DNA from: CAJJDF01 sp965655625
Lineage (GTDB): Bacteria; Bacteroidota; Bacteroidia; Flavobacteriales_D; CAJJDF01
Assembly (NCBI GenBank): GCA_965655625.1
Contig: CBFHHA010000015.1
Span: 1-51,152 of the forward strand
Direction of reading: 5' to 3'
DNA: 51,152 bases
The stretch's first letter is position 1; every line of letters starts with the position of its first letter. The notes beneath the pieces are model-generated. The model made no database searches and was not told where the DNA came from. It worked only from the letters and a program-made list of their open reading frames with translations. This document shows, one piece after another, positions 16,657 through 24,608 of this stretch. The position numbers and the translations under genes were made by a program.

Positions 16657-17947
16657 TTGCCTTTATTTTTATAAGTAATTGGTACGTTAGTATTACACCA
16701 GTAAGCGGAATTAGGGCTAACAGGATATACATATTGTAAGAGATTAGACCAAAAATTGCCGCGGCAATAACCGGAAAAATGGCATTGGAGATAGAAGTGA
16801 TAGATTCACTAATTCCCATTAGCTCTCCCAGCTTGTCTTTTTCTGCGTGTTGAGAAATAAGCGAATTGAAAACCGGAATGCTCAGCGAAATTCCTAGATT
16901 AAGAATGTAATAAAGGACTAAGTAAATCCATAATACATCGGTCAAGGTGATCGCAATAAATCCAAGAAACATAAGACCAAATCCTAGTCGCAATGTTTTT
17001 AATTCGCCAAATCTTACTACGATTTTCTTGTACATAAATGCCTGATTAAATCCAAGAAATACTCCAGCCACAAGCATGAAAAATCCAACACCTTTTTCGT
17101 CAAACGAAAACAAATCGATAACGAACAGAACGATAGTTGAGATATAAAACGCCATTGTAGCACTCATTAATACTTTTAGCACCAGCACTTGCTTTACAAT
17201 GTCTTTTGGGTTCAGTGAATTAACTCTTTTTACTAGGTTAAATGATTTTACGAAATTATGTTTTACATACGGTCTTCTCTCAGTTTCTGGAAGAGATTCT
17301 TTTAAAAAGAACACGATTGAAAACATGGCAATGAGCGAGACAATCGCTGCGGTAATAACAGTTCCAAGATATCCGATAGAGTAACTTGCCGTGATTCCAC
17401 CGATGGCTGGCCCAATCACAAAAGCGATTCCGGATATTCCGCCCAAAGTACCAAAGATTGTTTTTTTCTCTTGAATACTGGTTATGTCAGAAATGTAGGC
17501 ATTTGTAACCGAAATGTTTCCACCAGTTAATCCATCCGTAATTCTTGCTGTTCCAATAATAAGTAGAGGTAAAGACAAATAAAAAGCTTGCCCCATAAAA
17601 CTAAAGTCCCAAAAAGTCAGAGTTTGGTAAGGAATGAAATAAGCGATTCCAATTATGATCCAGCTAAGAAAAGTCCCAAACTGAGAGATAAGCAAGATTT
17701 GTTTTCTGCCTTTTGAGTCCGATAATTTACCCAAATAAGGGGACCCAATAAACTGAAAAAAAGAATAGGTAGATAATAATAACCCATAAATATAATCTGG
17801 AGCATTCGCCTCTTTTACGATAAAAGGCAAAACAGGAATCATGATACTGTAGCCTATTACATTCACGAAAGTAAGTAGATAAGCTGGCAGAATTTTAAGA
17901 TTTTTCAAAATGAGGGTTTCAATTTTTTGTTGGGACAAAAGTACCAT
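16640..17947 (-). CDS. MFS transporter (TetA/multidrug-like)
   Basis: Twelve-helix major facilitator protein, expected in the inner membrane as a drug or metabolite exporter. The conserved loop 2-3 motif is visible as GKLSDSKGRKQILLIS, with FIGSPYLGKL before it and the motif C-like GISGIAFVIGPAIGG in helix 5. The start is uncertain: ATG at 17992 lies within 4 bp of the divergent cyclophilin ATG, ATG at 17947 is given here, and a TTG at 17908 would give MKNLKILPAYLL, a natural transporter start. A TACTTTTG promoter element at 17935-17942 (minus strand) favours the shortest form. Confidence 0.9.
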   Translation of the reverse strand: MVLLSQQKIETLILKNLKILPAYLLTFVNVIGYSIMIPVLPFIVKEANAPDYIYGLLLSTYSFFQFIGSPYLGKLSDSKGRKQILLISQFGTFLSWIIIGIAYFIPYQTLTFWDFSFMGQAFYLSLPLLIIGTARITDGLTGGNISVTNAYISDITSIQEKKTIFGTLGGISGIAFVIGPAIGGITASYSIGYLGTVITAAIVSLIAMFSIVFFLKESLPETERRPYVKHNFVKSFNLVKRVNSLNPKDIVKQVLVLKVLMSATMAFYISTIVLFVIDLFSFDEKGVGFFMLVAGVFLGFNQAFMYKKIVVRFGELKTLRLGFGLMFLGFIAITLTDVLWIYLVLYYILNLGISLSIPVFNSLISQHAEKDKLGELMGISESITSISNAIFPVIAAAIFGLISYNMYILLALIPLTGVILTYQLLIKIKANGNTD

Positions 17948-17967
17948 AAATTTGAGGAATAAAAATG

Positions 17968-17975
17968 TATCTTTG
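17968..17975 (+). promoter_or_regulatory. -7 promoter element of the cyclophilin gene
   Basis: TATCTTTG, a perfect TAnnTTTG match, lies 20 bp before the ATG at 17996. No convincing -33 box is at the ideal distance. It lies opposite the possible N-terminal extension of the divergent MFS gene. Confidence 0.55.
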
Positions 17976-17995
17976 TGGGAAACAAATACCATATA

Positions 17996-18520
17996 ATGGA
18001 AAACGGAATATATACAAAGATTAACACTTCAAAAGGAAGTATCACCCTAAAAATGGAGCACGAAAAAACTCCAATGACAGTAGCAAACTTTATTGGTTTA
18101 GCAGAAGGGAACATAGAAAACGATAAAAAGGCTCCGGGAGAACCTTATTACAATGGATTGAAATTTCATAGAGTCATACCTGATTTTATGATTCAGGGAG
18201 GTTGCCCGAACGGCACAGGAGCTGGTGGACCGGGATACGATTTCAAAGATGAATTTCATCCAGATCTTAAGCACGATAAGCCGGGTATTTTGTCAATGGC
18301 AAATGCGGGACCAAGGACCAATGGCAGTCAGTTTTTTATTACTCACGTTGCGACACCATGGTTGGATGGAAATCACACAGTATTTGGTGAAGTAATTGAG
18401 GGACAAGATGTTGTGGATGATATTCGTGGAGGAGATTCTATTGAATCTGTGGAGATTATTAGAAAAGGAGAAGAGGCTGAAAAATTTGATGCCGCAGCAG
18501 TTTTTAACTCAATGAAGTAA
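17996..18520 (+). CDS. Peptidyl-prolyl cis-trans isomerase, cyclophilin type
   Basis: Catalyses proline isomerisation in protein folding. 174 residues from ATG 17996, with no signal peptide, so cytoplasmic. Cyclophilin core: KFHRVIPDFMIQGGCPNGTG (catalytic Arg and Phe), then GPGYDFKDEF, SMANAGPRTNGSQFFIT and WLDGNHTVFGEVIEGQDVV. A GTG at 17975 in the same frame is less likely because the promoter element overlaps it. It is followed after 12 bp by the DUF4159 gene. Confidence 0.95.
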   Translation: MENGIYTKINTSKGSITLKMEHEKTPMTVANFIGLAEGNIENDKKAPGEPYYNGLKFHRVIPDFMIQGGCPNGTGAGGPGYDFKDEFHPDLKHDKPGILSMANAGPRTNGSQFFITHVATPWLDGNHTVFGEVIEGQDVVDDIRGGDSIESVEIIRKGEEAEKFDAAAVFNSMK

Positions 18521-18532
18521 CTAATATACAAG

Positions 18533-19198
18533 ATGAAAACCATTAAATTTATTCTCGGAGTTTGTGTGATTGGAAGTATTTTATCTTTCGGTGTGGCTAA
18601 GTCTTCGTATAAATTTGCGGTTTTGAAATACAATGGAGGAGGAGATTGGTACGCCAATCCCACTTCTCTTCCTAATCTTGTTTCGTTCTGCAACAATGAA
18701 TTATCCATGAATATAGATTCGCAAGTAGATGAAGTTGCCGTGGGAACTCCAGATTTATACAATTATCCTTTTGTTCATATGACAGGACATGGAAATGTTG
18801 TATTCAATGAAAGTGAGGCAGAAAATTTACGAAATTACTTGCTGGGAGGAGGCTTTCTTCATATTGACGACAACTACGGAATGGATAAATTTATTCGTAC
18901 CGAATTAAAAAAAGTATTCCCAAACAAAGATTTAATCGAATTGCCATTTTCTCATCCGATTTATAAACAGACTTATACTTTTGCGGAAGGTTTGCCCAAG
19001 ATTCATGAACATGACAACAAAGCGCCTCAGGGATTTGCTCTAATGCATGAAGGCAGAGTGTTGGTTTTTTATTCCTTTGAATCCGATTTGGGAGATGGAT
19101 GGGAAGATCAAGATGTGCACAATGATTCGCAAGAAAAAAGAGACAAAGCACTAAAAATGGGAGCCAATATTGTTCAATTTGCATTAATGGGTAACTAA
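18533..19198 (+). CDS. DUF4159 domain protein with signal peptide
   Basis: 221 residues. A signal peptide or anchor covers about residues 1-23 (IKFILGVCVIGSILSFGVA). The rest matches the DUF4159 domain, a glutamine-amidotransferase-like fold: YKFAVLKYNGGGDWYANPTS, FVHMTGHGNVVF, NYLLGGGFLHIDDNYGMD, and HPIYKQTYTF with GLPKIHEHD. The biochemical function of the family is not established. The gene sits between a cyclophilin and a small cytoplasmic protein whose start overlaps its stop by one base (TAATG), indicating translational coupling. Confidence 0.88.
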   Translation: MKTIKFILGVCVIGSILSFGVAKSSYKFAVLKYNGGGDWYANPTSLPNLVSFCNNELSMNIDSQVDEVAVGTPDLYNYPFVHMTGHGNVVFNESEAENLRNYLLGGGFLHIDDNYGMDKFIRTELKKVFPNKDLIELPFSHPIYKQTYTFAEGLPKIHEHDNKAPQGFALMHEGRVLVFYSFESDLGDGWEDQDVHNDSQEKRDKALKMGANIVQFALMGN

Positions 19199-19536
19199 TG
19201 GAATTGGAATCATTGAACAAAACACTGAACACAACTTTGAATGCGGAAGTGTATCAAAAAATTGTAGAACAAACAGAGAAGGATTTTGTGATGTCTGGCA
19301 TTCAATACGATTTTTCGGATTTGGGACCGCAAGAATTACTGAATTCGCTCTACGAAATAGTGGAAGAATTACTTTCTAAAGAATACGCAATACTATTGAA
19401 TTTGCTCTACCGCATGGATATTCCAGAATCTTCTATCCGTGACAACAATTCAGAAGACATCCAGCAGCAGCTAGTCGAGTTAATCTTGAAGAGAGAATTT
19501 CTTAAGGTTCAAACCAGGATGAAATATTCTCAATAA
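19198..19536 (+). CDS. Conserved small cytoplasmic protein, translationally coupled to DUF4159
   Basis: 112 residues, acidic, predicted almost entirely helical, no membrane segment or signal. No named domain is recognised. Its ATG overlaps the upstream stop (TAATG at 19196-19200). Its N-terminal 50 residues (LNAEVYQKIVEQTEKDFV, then FSDLGPQELLNSLYEIVEEL) look like a short helical bundle. Function unknown; coupling suggests stoichiometric need with the DUF4159 protein, although one is exported and this one is not. Confidence 0.75.
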   Translation: MELESLNKTLNTTLNAEVYQKIVEQTEKDFVMSGIQYDFSDLGPQELLNSLYEIVEELLSKEYAILLNLLYRMDIPESSIRDNNSEDIQQQLVELILKREFLKVQTRMKYSQ

Positions 19537-19579
19537 CCCACAAAATAAAGGGAGTTATGGGATTCTAGTTTATTTAAAC

Positions 19580-19587
19580 TACCTTTG
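19580..19587 (+). promoter_or_regulatory. -7 promoter element of the RhlE-type helicase gene
   Basis: TACCTTTG matches TAnnTTTG and lies 18 bp before the ATG at 19606. The -33 region is weak (TTATGG near 19555-19560). Confidence 0.6.
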
Positions 19588-19605
19588 CACCCGTAATACA
19601 ATACT

Positions 19606-20868
19606 ATGACATTTAAAGATTTAGGTTTATCCAATTCCCTTCTTAAAGCAATTGAGAAAAAAGGATACACACAGCCTTCACCCATTCAGGAAAAGGCCAT
19701 ACCACAGGTTTTACAAAGAAAAGATGTGCTGGCTTCAGCCCAAACAGGAACCGGAAAAACGGCAGGTTTTGTCTTGCCTATTTTGGAATTATTGTCCACA
19801 GAAACATTCAAACGACCACAAGTAAGAGCCTTAATATTGACACCAACAAGAGAATTGGCTGCTCAAATACAACAAAATGTAAAGGAGTACAGCTTGTTTT
19901 TGGACCTTAAGTCAACGGTGATTTATGGTGGAGTTAATCAAAAACCTCAAGTTGCCACCTTAAAGCAAGGTGTTGATATTTTGATAGCCACTCCAGGTAG
20001 ATTGATAGATTTGAATAATCAAGGATTTATTAATTTGAAAAAAATTGAACTGTTCGTTTTGGATGAAGCAGATCGTATGCTAGATATGGGATTTGTAAGA
20101 GATATTCAACGAATTATGGCAATTTTGCCTGAAAAGAGACAAAATCTATTGTTTTCAGCTACTTTCTCAAAAGAGATAAAAAAACTAGCAAACGGTATAT
20201 TGACTCAACCAGTAATGGTGGAGGCAACTCCCGAAAACACTACTGTGGAGGTAATAAAACAACGAGTGATAAGAATGGATAAGCCAAGAAAAACGGCTTA
20301 CACCATCAAAATGATAAGCGAAGGAGATTGGCAACAAGTACTTATTTTTACCCGAACAAAACATGGAGCAAATAAGCTGACCGAGAAATTGAACAACAAG
20401 AAAATTTCGGCAATGGCAATTCATGGAAATAAAAGTCAGAACCACAGAACTAAAGCACTTGCTCAGTTTAAAAAAGGAGAAGTACGGGTATTGGTAGCAA
20501 CCGATATTGCAGCTCGAGGTATTGATATTCCTTTGTTGCCTCACGTTATCAATTACGAAATACCGAATATTTCGGAAGATTACGTTCACCGAATTGGAAG
20601 AACAGGAAGAGCAGGCGCTAATGGTGTAGCTATCTCTTTGGTGGATAACGATGAGCTTGCCTACATACGAGATATAGAAAAGCTAACGAAGCAAAAGTTT
20701 GAGAAAGAAATTATCGAGGGCTATGAACCGCCTCACATAGACGAATCACAGATTAAAAAACCGAAAGGAAATCCAGGACAAACTAGAGGAAGAAACTCAA
20801 GAAACCCAAATAGTAAGCCAGGAAATAAAAAGCATTATTATCAAAAGAAATCCAAAGGCAGAGGGTAA
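19606..20868 (+). CDS. rhlE: DEAD-box ATP-dependent RNA helicase, RhlE subfamily
   Basis: RNA helicase acting in ribosome assembly, RNA decay or cold adaptation. 420 residues with all motifs: Q-motif YTQPSPIQEKAIP, I AQTGTGKT, Ia PTRELAAQIQ, II DEAD within LFVLDEADRMLDMGF, III SAT, IV LIFTRTK, V VATDIAARGIDI, and VI HRIGRTGRAG. The last 45 residues are Lys/Arg/Asn/Gly-rich (KPKGNPGQTRGRNSRNP) and should be a disordered RNA-binding tail. RhlE is the usual assignment for this architecture in the phylum. It is monocistronic. Confidence 0.93.
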   Translation: MTFKDLGLSNSLLKAIEKKGYTQPSPIQEKAIPQVLQRKDVLASAQTGTGKTAGFVLPILELLSTETFKRPQVRALILTPTRELAAQIQQNVKEYSLFLDLKSTVIYGGVNQKPQVATLKQGVDILIATPGRLIDLNNQGFINLKKIELFVLDEADRMLDMGFVRDIQRIMAILPEKRQNLLFSATFSKEIKKLANGILTQPVMVEATPENTTVEVIKQRVIRMDKPRKTAYTIKMISEGDWQQVLIFTRTKHGANKLTEKLNNKKISAMAIHGNKSQNHRTKALAQFKKGEVRVLVATDIAARGIDIPLLPHVINYEIPNISEDYVHRIGRTGRAGANGVAISLVDNDELAYIRDIEKLTKQKFEKEIIEGYEPPHIDESQIKKPKGNPGQTRGRNSRNPNSKPGNKKHYYQKKSKGRG

Positions 20869-20918
20869 GATAACTGCAAATTAAAAAAGAGCTTTTTTGT
20901 TAAAATATCTGACAACAA

Positions 20919-21344
20919 TTAACTCAATTTTTTCCATTGAGTGCCAAAAAGGCCAATCATAAATAAGGTAAAAGTTATTTGGATGTAATCTGCTTTTAGG
21001 GTTTTAAGGAAAATAAAAGTTGAGACAACCAATGCCACATTTGAAAGTAGGTAGAGCCAAAACCCAATTTTTTTTTGACGATAAAGCAAAATCGCAGCCA
21101 GCAAAGAAACCCCATGCAAAATTGCATAAGAGAAACAAAACTTGGCGGTAAAGTCTTGAAGTATTGAGTTTGCGGGAAACTGGGGCCCTCGTATAAGAAT
21201 AATCACAGCTGTGGCAAGCATGTACAAGGCCAATAAGACATCCCAAATCATTGAAAACCAACAAATAAACCTCAAAAATGGAGAAGGCTTATTCATACCC
21301 AAAACGATACGTTTTATTAAGTGGGGTTTAATTTCTGTTTTCAT
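20919..21344 (-). CDS. Four-helix membrane protein of unknown function
   Basis: About 141 residues from the ATG at 21344. Four hydrophobic segments are visible (FICWFSMIWDVLLALYMLA, AILHGVSLLAAILLY, FWLYLLSNVALVVSTFIFL, IQITFTLFMIGLFG), so it is an inner-membrane protein. The start overlaps the end of the upstream metal-receptor gene by 17 bp; ATG at 21296 (MNKPSPFLRF) is also possible. No family is recognised. Position suggests cotranscription with the BtuF-like gene, but nothing shows that it is its transporter. Confidence 0.72.
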   Translation of the reverse strand: MKTEIKPHLIKRIVLGMNKPSPFLRFICWFSMIWDVLLALYMLATAVIILIRGPQFPANSILQDFTAKFCFSYAILHGVSLLAAILLYRQKKIGFWLYLLSNVALVVSTFIFLKTLKADYIQITFTLFMIGLFGTQWKKLS

Positions 21345-22110
21345 CTCTATTAAAAAATTTAAGTGCTTTAATGATTCTAGACCCAAACCAGGAATACAAT
21401 TCTCCATCTACGATTTGAATTGTTGCTTCCGGAACTAATTGTTTCATCTCTGCCACATGTTTTTCTTGAAAAGGAAATGGTTCGGAGGAAAGAAGGATAG
21501 TTTCAGGTTGGAGTTTGGCAATATCTGTGGGAGTCAGGCTAGGGTATCTAGAAAAATCTACTGTGTTACAAATATTTCTGTAGCCTGCTAGGCGCATCAT
21601 ATCATTGATGTAATTGTTACTTCCTGCCACCATAAACGGATTTTTCCAAATAAAATAAAGGGCAGTTTTGGGCACCACAGGTGCAAGTTGTGACTCTTCT
21701 TTTTCAATCATTTCAACAATGGTTGTACTATTTTTCTTGGAGTTGGTAATAATTCCAATCTGTTTAATCATGTCTTTGGCATCAGCCAAATTATATATAT
21801 CGCTCATCCACAAAGGGAATTCCTTTTCCAATTCTTCAATTCCTTCTTGGTAATTCTCCTCTTTGTTGCCAATAATTAAATCTGGATTAAGTTTTCGAAT
21901 CAAATCAATTTTAAAATTTTTAGTTCCTCCAATAATAGTTTTCGAGTCTTTAATGCCTTTTGGATGAATACAAAATTTAGTTACTCCTATAAGCTTATCT
22001 TTTAATCCCAAATCTATAAGTAACTCAGTTTGAGAGGGGACTAACGAAATAATTCGTTGACAATCATCAGGGATTTCAACAGTTCTGTTCATTTGATCAG
22101 TTACTTTCAT
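21328..22110 (-). CDS. BtuF-like helical-backbone metal receptor without signal peptide
   Basis: 260 residues from ATG 22110 (MKVTDQMNRTVEIPDDCQRI). It matches the periplasmic-binding-protein class III fold used for cobalamin and iron-siderophores: RIISLVPSQTELLIDLGL, GVTKFCIHP, LNPDLIIGNKEE, and the C-terminal ELYSWFGSRIIKALKFF. In this phylum such proteins often lack a signal peptide, as here; an in-frame TTG at 22185 adds a hydrophobic stretch (FYLLQIKLLPTILFLYSS) that could be an anchor, so export is not excluded. No BtuC/BtuD genes are present in the window. It is probably a corrinoid-related binding protein. Confidence 0.82.
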   Translation of the reverse strand: MKVTDQMNRTVEIPDDCQRIISLVPSQTELLIDLGLKDKLIGVTKFCIHPKGIKDSKTIIGGTKNFKIDLIRKLNPDLIIGNKEENYQEGIEELEKEFPLWMSDIYNLADAKDMIKQIGIITNSKKNSTTIVEMIEKEESQLAPVVPKTALYFIWKNPFMVAGSNNYINDMMRLAGYRNICNTVDFSRYPSLTPTDIAKLQPETILLSSEPFPFQEKHVAEMKQLVPEATIQIVDGELYSWFGSRIIKALKFFNRDENRN

Positions 22111-22185
22111 ACTCGAATATAGAAAAAGTATGGTGGGTAGTAATTTTATTTGTAATAAATAAAATGCATCAAATATAGTTTTCAA

Positions 22186-22612
22186 ATGTTTCCAGAATTT
22201 GGATGGGGCTGAAAAAGGGAAGTTTCATTTTAAAAACACAGGGATAAATTTTCGATGGTGCAGGCATTGGTAGCGGAGAAGATAGATTGACCTTAAATTT
22301 AAAATGTCTTTAGTCACCCTGAACTTGATTCAGGGTCTGTCTACAAAAATTGACTCAACTAATTTACAGATTTTGTATCAAGTGCCGAATGACGCTCAGT
22401 TTTTTTGTTTAGCTAGATTTTTTCTGTGTGTAAGAAGAATAATAGTTGTTTAAGTCACCTTTCGATACTCTCCCTTTCACTCGAACACAGAGTTCAGTTT
22501 AGCACAATCCTCGGACGGAGTACCCGATTGTTAGGTACAGGCTTTACCTAAGGGAAGGGAACTTCAAATTAATTCTTTTATACCACGAGAATATTCCTTC
22601 CCTTTGGGAAGG
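22186..22612. other. Gene-free region with several palindromic repeats
   Basis: No coding sequence is supported. It holds a pair of REP-like units in inverted orientation (22313-22393), a hairpin TTAGGTA/TACCTAA (22531-22551), and a perfect 7-bp hairpin CCTTCCC-TTT-GGGAAGG (22596-22612) directly after the DinB-like stop codon. The last may help end that transcript although no T run follows. Confidence 0.6.
22313..22393. repeat. Inverted pair of REP-like units
   Basis: Unit one (22313-22338, plus) begins GTCACCCTGAACTTG and is itself a hairpin (ACCCTGAA/TTCAGGGT). Unit two (22368-22393, minus) begins GTCATTCGGCACTTG and has the same 26-nt length with matching GTCA start, central ACTTGAT and TCT end. 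Together they form a head-to-head arrangement like a bacterial interspersed mosaic element. No transposase of the REP-associated (RAYT) class is seen in the window. Confidence 0.65.
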
Positions 22613-23071
22613 TTAGGATGGGATAATCTTCCTAATCGCCATGGCATAGCCCAAATGCAATCCTTCGTGTATGTTATTGAATTTTATGGCTTCCTCCATA
22701 CTCGATAACGTCACATTAAAACTGGTGGTGTATTCTTTGTACTCTTGAAACTTATCAGTTTTTAAATCCGCCTCAAATTTGTTGACCAAATCGAGTGCCA
22801 TTGATTTAAGAAGTTCTACTTCGTCTGCGCTCACAAGAGATTCGGGCTTAGTTCCAATTCTGTATTTGTGAACCAACTCTTTGTCGGTGTACATTCTGTT
22901 ACCAGAAAGGTTGTAACACAACAATTGCTGAGTAACGATAGTGTGTCCAAAATTCCAGATAATGTTGTTATTGAACCCTTCTGGTATGTGATTCAATTGT
23001 TCGTTCGTCAAAGAATTTACAATTCGTAAAAAGTTTTTTCGGGTTTCGAGGAGGTGAGTGAGTTCTGTCAT
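22613..23071 (-). CDS. DinB-family protein
   Basis: 152 residues of the DinB/YfiT four-helix bundle superfamily, many of which bind a metal through three histidines and act as thiol-dependent transferases or hydrolases. Candidate metal ligands are H43 in WNFGHTIVTQQ, and two histidines in NIHEGLHLGYAMAI near the C-terminus. It has no signal peptide. The substrate is unknown. A perfect short hairpin follows the stop codon. Confidence 0.85.
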   Translation of the reverse strand: MTELTHLLETRKNFLRIVNSLTNEQLNHIPEGFNNNIIWNFGHTIVTQQLLCYNLSGNRMYTDKELVHKYRIGTKPESLVSADEVELLKSMALDLVNKFEADLKTDKFQEYKEYTTSFNVTLSSMEEAIKFNNIHEGLHLGYAMAIRKIIPS

Positions 23072-23168
23072 TTGGTTAGTTTTTGACGGTCTCGACTATG
23101 AGTAGACGAGAACATCCAATAACTTATAGCTATTGTTTTATTTACAGTGTTGTAAAGCGTTTTCTTCT

Positions 23169-23552
23169 TTAAAAGTCAGCGTCAGTTATAACTAAAATGT
23201 ATTCGTGATTCGCTACTGTTCTTTGATCATCCACATCAGAAGTCCAATTGGATAATAATTTATAATCCATTTTCAACGTATCTTCTGAAGCATTTGTAAT
23301 AATTAGGTCATTCCCGAACATTGAAGTTGGTTCAAAAAAATCTATTTGTTTACCAAGTTTACTCCAAGCTGCAACGTCTTTTTTTTCGTTCGGATTAATT
23401 GTTTTGTCAATGTCGCTTGAGGCAATAATATTTGTTCCATCAATTGAAATAACACTTGAAGATTGATTGTCGATAAAATAGTCAAGAACCGTTTCCTTTT
23501 CGCAAGAACTAATGAAAAATAGGGCAAAGATTAGAATTGATACTTTTCTCAT
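23169..23552 (-). CDS. Small lipoprotein of unknown function
   Basis: 127 residues. It begins with a clear lipoprotein signal (SILIFALFFISSC, lipid-anchored Cys17) followed by EKETVLDY. The mature part is Ser/Asp/Asn-rich and probably a small beta-sandwich. No family is recognised. It is a single gene, and the promoter was not identified with confidence. Confidence 0.75.
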   Translation of the reverse strand: MRKVSILIFALFFISSCEKETVLDYFIDNQSSSVISIDGTNIIASSDIDKTINPNEKKDVAAWSKLGKQIDFFEPTSMFGNDLIITNASEDTLKMDYKLLSNWTSDVDDQRTVANHEYILVITDADF

Positions 23553-23779
23553 ATTTATTACATTTAATTTTTTTGTTTAAAACGTAATTTTGTTCAGTTA
23601 ACATTAATGCATTACAGCAACCGATTGTAACCTTGTAGTTTGTTTTATATTCAAACTTTGTTTAGCCCAAATTTAATCAATCTTGTTCAATTAATTCTTT
23701 CATTTATCAATCTTCTTACTTTTTCACTCATTATAAAAGTTTACAAAAAGTAAAATCATTACCAAAATCACAATTGTGG

Positions 23780-23811
23780 TAACTAACTAACTAACTAACG
23801 TTCGTTCGTTA
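23780..23811. repeat. TAAC tandem repeat merging into a GTTC/GTTA arm (operator-like near-palindrome)
   Basis: Five consecutive TAAC units are followed by GTTCGTTCGTTA. Positions 23788-23811 form a near-palindrome of two 12-bp arms with only two mismatched pairs. Tandem 4-bp steps of this type resemble operators bound by TetR-family repressors. No TetR gene is in the neighbourhood, so its regulator, if any, is elsewhere. Confidence 0.5.
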
Positions 23812-23953
23812 AAGAATCAAAAATTTGAGAAGAGGAGAACGAATCATATTTTCAAAAATAAAATACAAACCTCATGGAGCGAGCCATTCAGTTTCATATG
23901 GTTCTGATGTTTCCTTTCGCGCAGGGTAAAGAATGAGTATTATGAGGAAAACA

Positions 23954-23984
23954 TTGAGGGATTGGAGTAAGTTACTTACTTTTG
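23954..23984 (+). promoter_or_regulatory. Promoter of the glutamine amidotransferase gene
   Basis: TTG at 23954-23956, exactly 20 bp of spacer and TACTTTTG at 23977-23984 match the Bacteroidota consensus. The element ends 7 bp before the ATG at 23992, so the leader should be only a few nucleotides or absent. Confidence 0.75.
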
Positions 23985-23991
23985 TCCTTCA

Positions 23992-24573
23992 ATGTCTTTA
24001 CAGAAAAAAATAACGGTTTTTGTCGTGGATAATTACGATTCATTCACTTATAATTTGGTTCATTACTTGGAATCTTTGGGTGCTGAGGTTACCGTAAAGC
24101 GAAATGATGAATTTGATGTATCAGAGTTAGAACACTTTGATAAAATCTTATTGTCTCCTGGCCCGGGATTGCCAAAAGATGCCGGTAAACTGCCTCAAGT
24201 TATCGAAACTTATTTTTCTACAAAACCCATATTGGGAGTTTGTCTAGGTCATCAAGCATTGGCAGAATTTTTTGGAGCAAAACTGATGAATTTAACCGAA
24301 GTACACCACGGTGTTTCTTCACGCATAGAAGTAGATTCATCTCATTATTTATTTTCAGGACTTTCGGATTTTCAGGAAGTGGGAAGGTATCATTCTTGGG
24401 CAATTCGGGATTGGCCAAATACGATGAGAGAAATTGGGTATACTTCAGATGATTTTACTAATATGGCATTCGCGCATAATCAATATAATTGTGTTGGTAT
24501 TCAGTTTCACCCCGAGTCAGTATTGACGCCAAATGGCCTTCAGATGTTGCAGAATTGGCTGTTGAATTACTAA
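23992..24573 (+). CDS. Anthranilate/4-amino-4-deoxychorismate synthase glutamine amidotransferase subunit
   Basis: Class I glutamine amidotransferase supplying ammonia to chorismate for folate (PabA) or tryptophan (TrpG). 193 residues, the usual length. Motifs: VDNYDSFTYNLVHYLE, LLSPGPGLPKDAG, nucleophile Cys in GVCLGHQALAEFFG, RYHSWAI, and the catalytic His-Glu in GIQFHPESVLTP. No component I gene lies nearby, so PabA cannot be separated from TrpG; isolated copies more often serve folate or both pathways. Confidence 0.93.
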   Translation: MSLQKKITVFVVDNYDSFTYNLVHYLESLGAEVTVKRNDEFDVSELEHFDKILLSPGPGLPKDAGKLPQVIETYFSTKPILGVCLGHQALAEFFGAKLMNLTEVHHGVSSRIEVDSSHYLFSGLSDFQEVGRYHSWAIRDWPNTMREIGYTSDDFTNMAFAHNQYNCVGIQFHPESVLTPNGLQMLQNWLLNY

Positions 24574-24580
24574 ATTCTGC

Positions 24581-24588
24581 TACCTTTG
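24581..24588 (+). promoter_or_regulatory. -7 promoter element of the sugar transferase gene
   Basis: TACCTTTG matches TAnnTTTG, lies 8 bp after the amidotransferase stop codon and 20 bp before the proposed TTG start at 24609. This supports a separate transcript and the short form of the protein. Confidence 0.5.
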
Positions 24589-24608
24589 ATGGAATAAAAA
24601 AAATAATT

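Larger units (their letters stand above)
23553..23991. other. Long intergenic region with operator-like repeats
   Basis: No coding sequence is supported. It carries a 9-bp inverted repeat TTACTTTTT/AAAAAGTAA (23716-23724 with 23745-23753), and then the TAAC tandem/palindrome at 23780-23811. At its right end is a consensus promoter for the glutamine amidotransferase gene. Confidence 0.55.

Noticed and set aside
17948..17992. MFS start at the far ATG (17992)
   Set aside because: It would lie 4 bp from the divergent cyclophilin ATG and upstream of the probable MFS promoter element. It cannot be fully excluded.
20881..20905. AAAAAAG/CTTTTTT sequence after rhlE as a terminator
   Set aside because: The loop would be only two bases and the stem almost entirely A-T, so it is too weak to call.
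23780..23811. TAAC tandem as a CRISPR or satellite repeat
   Set aside because: Units are 4 bp without spacers, and the run is too short for a CRISPR array.
24489..24608. Sugar transferase starting inside the amidotransferase gene
   Set aside because: The frame has only non-ATG codons there, and the canonical N-terminus begins at TTG 24609 after a promoter element.
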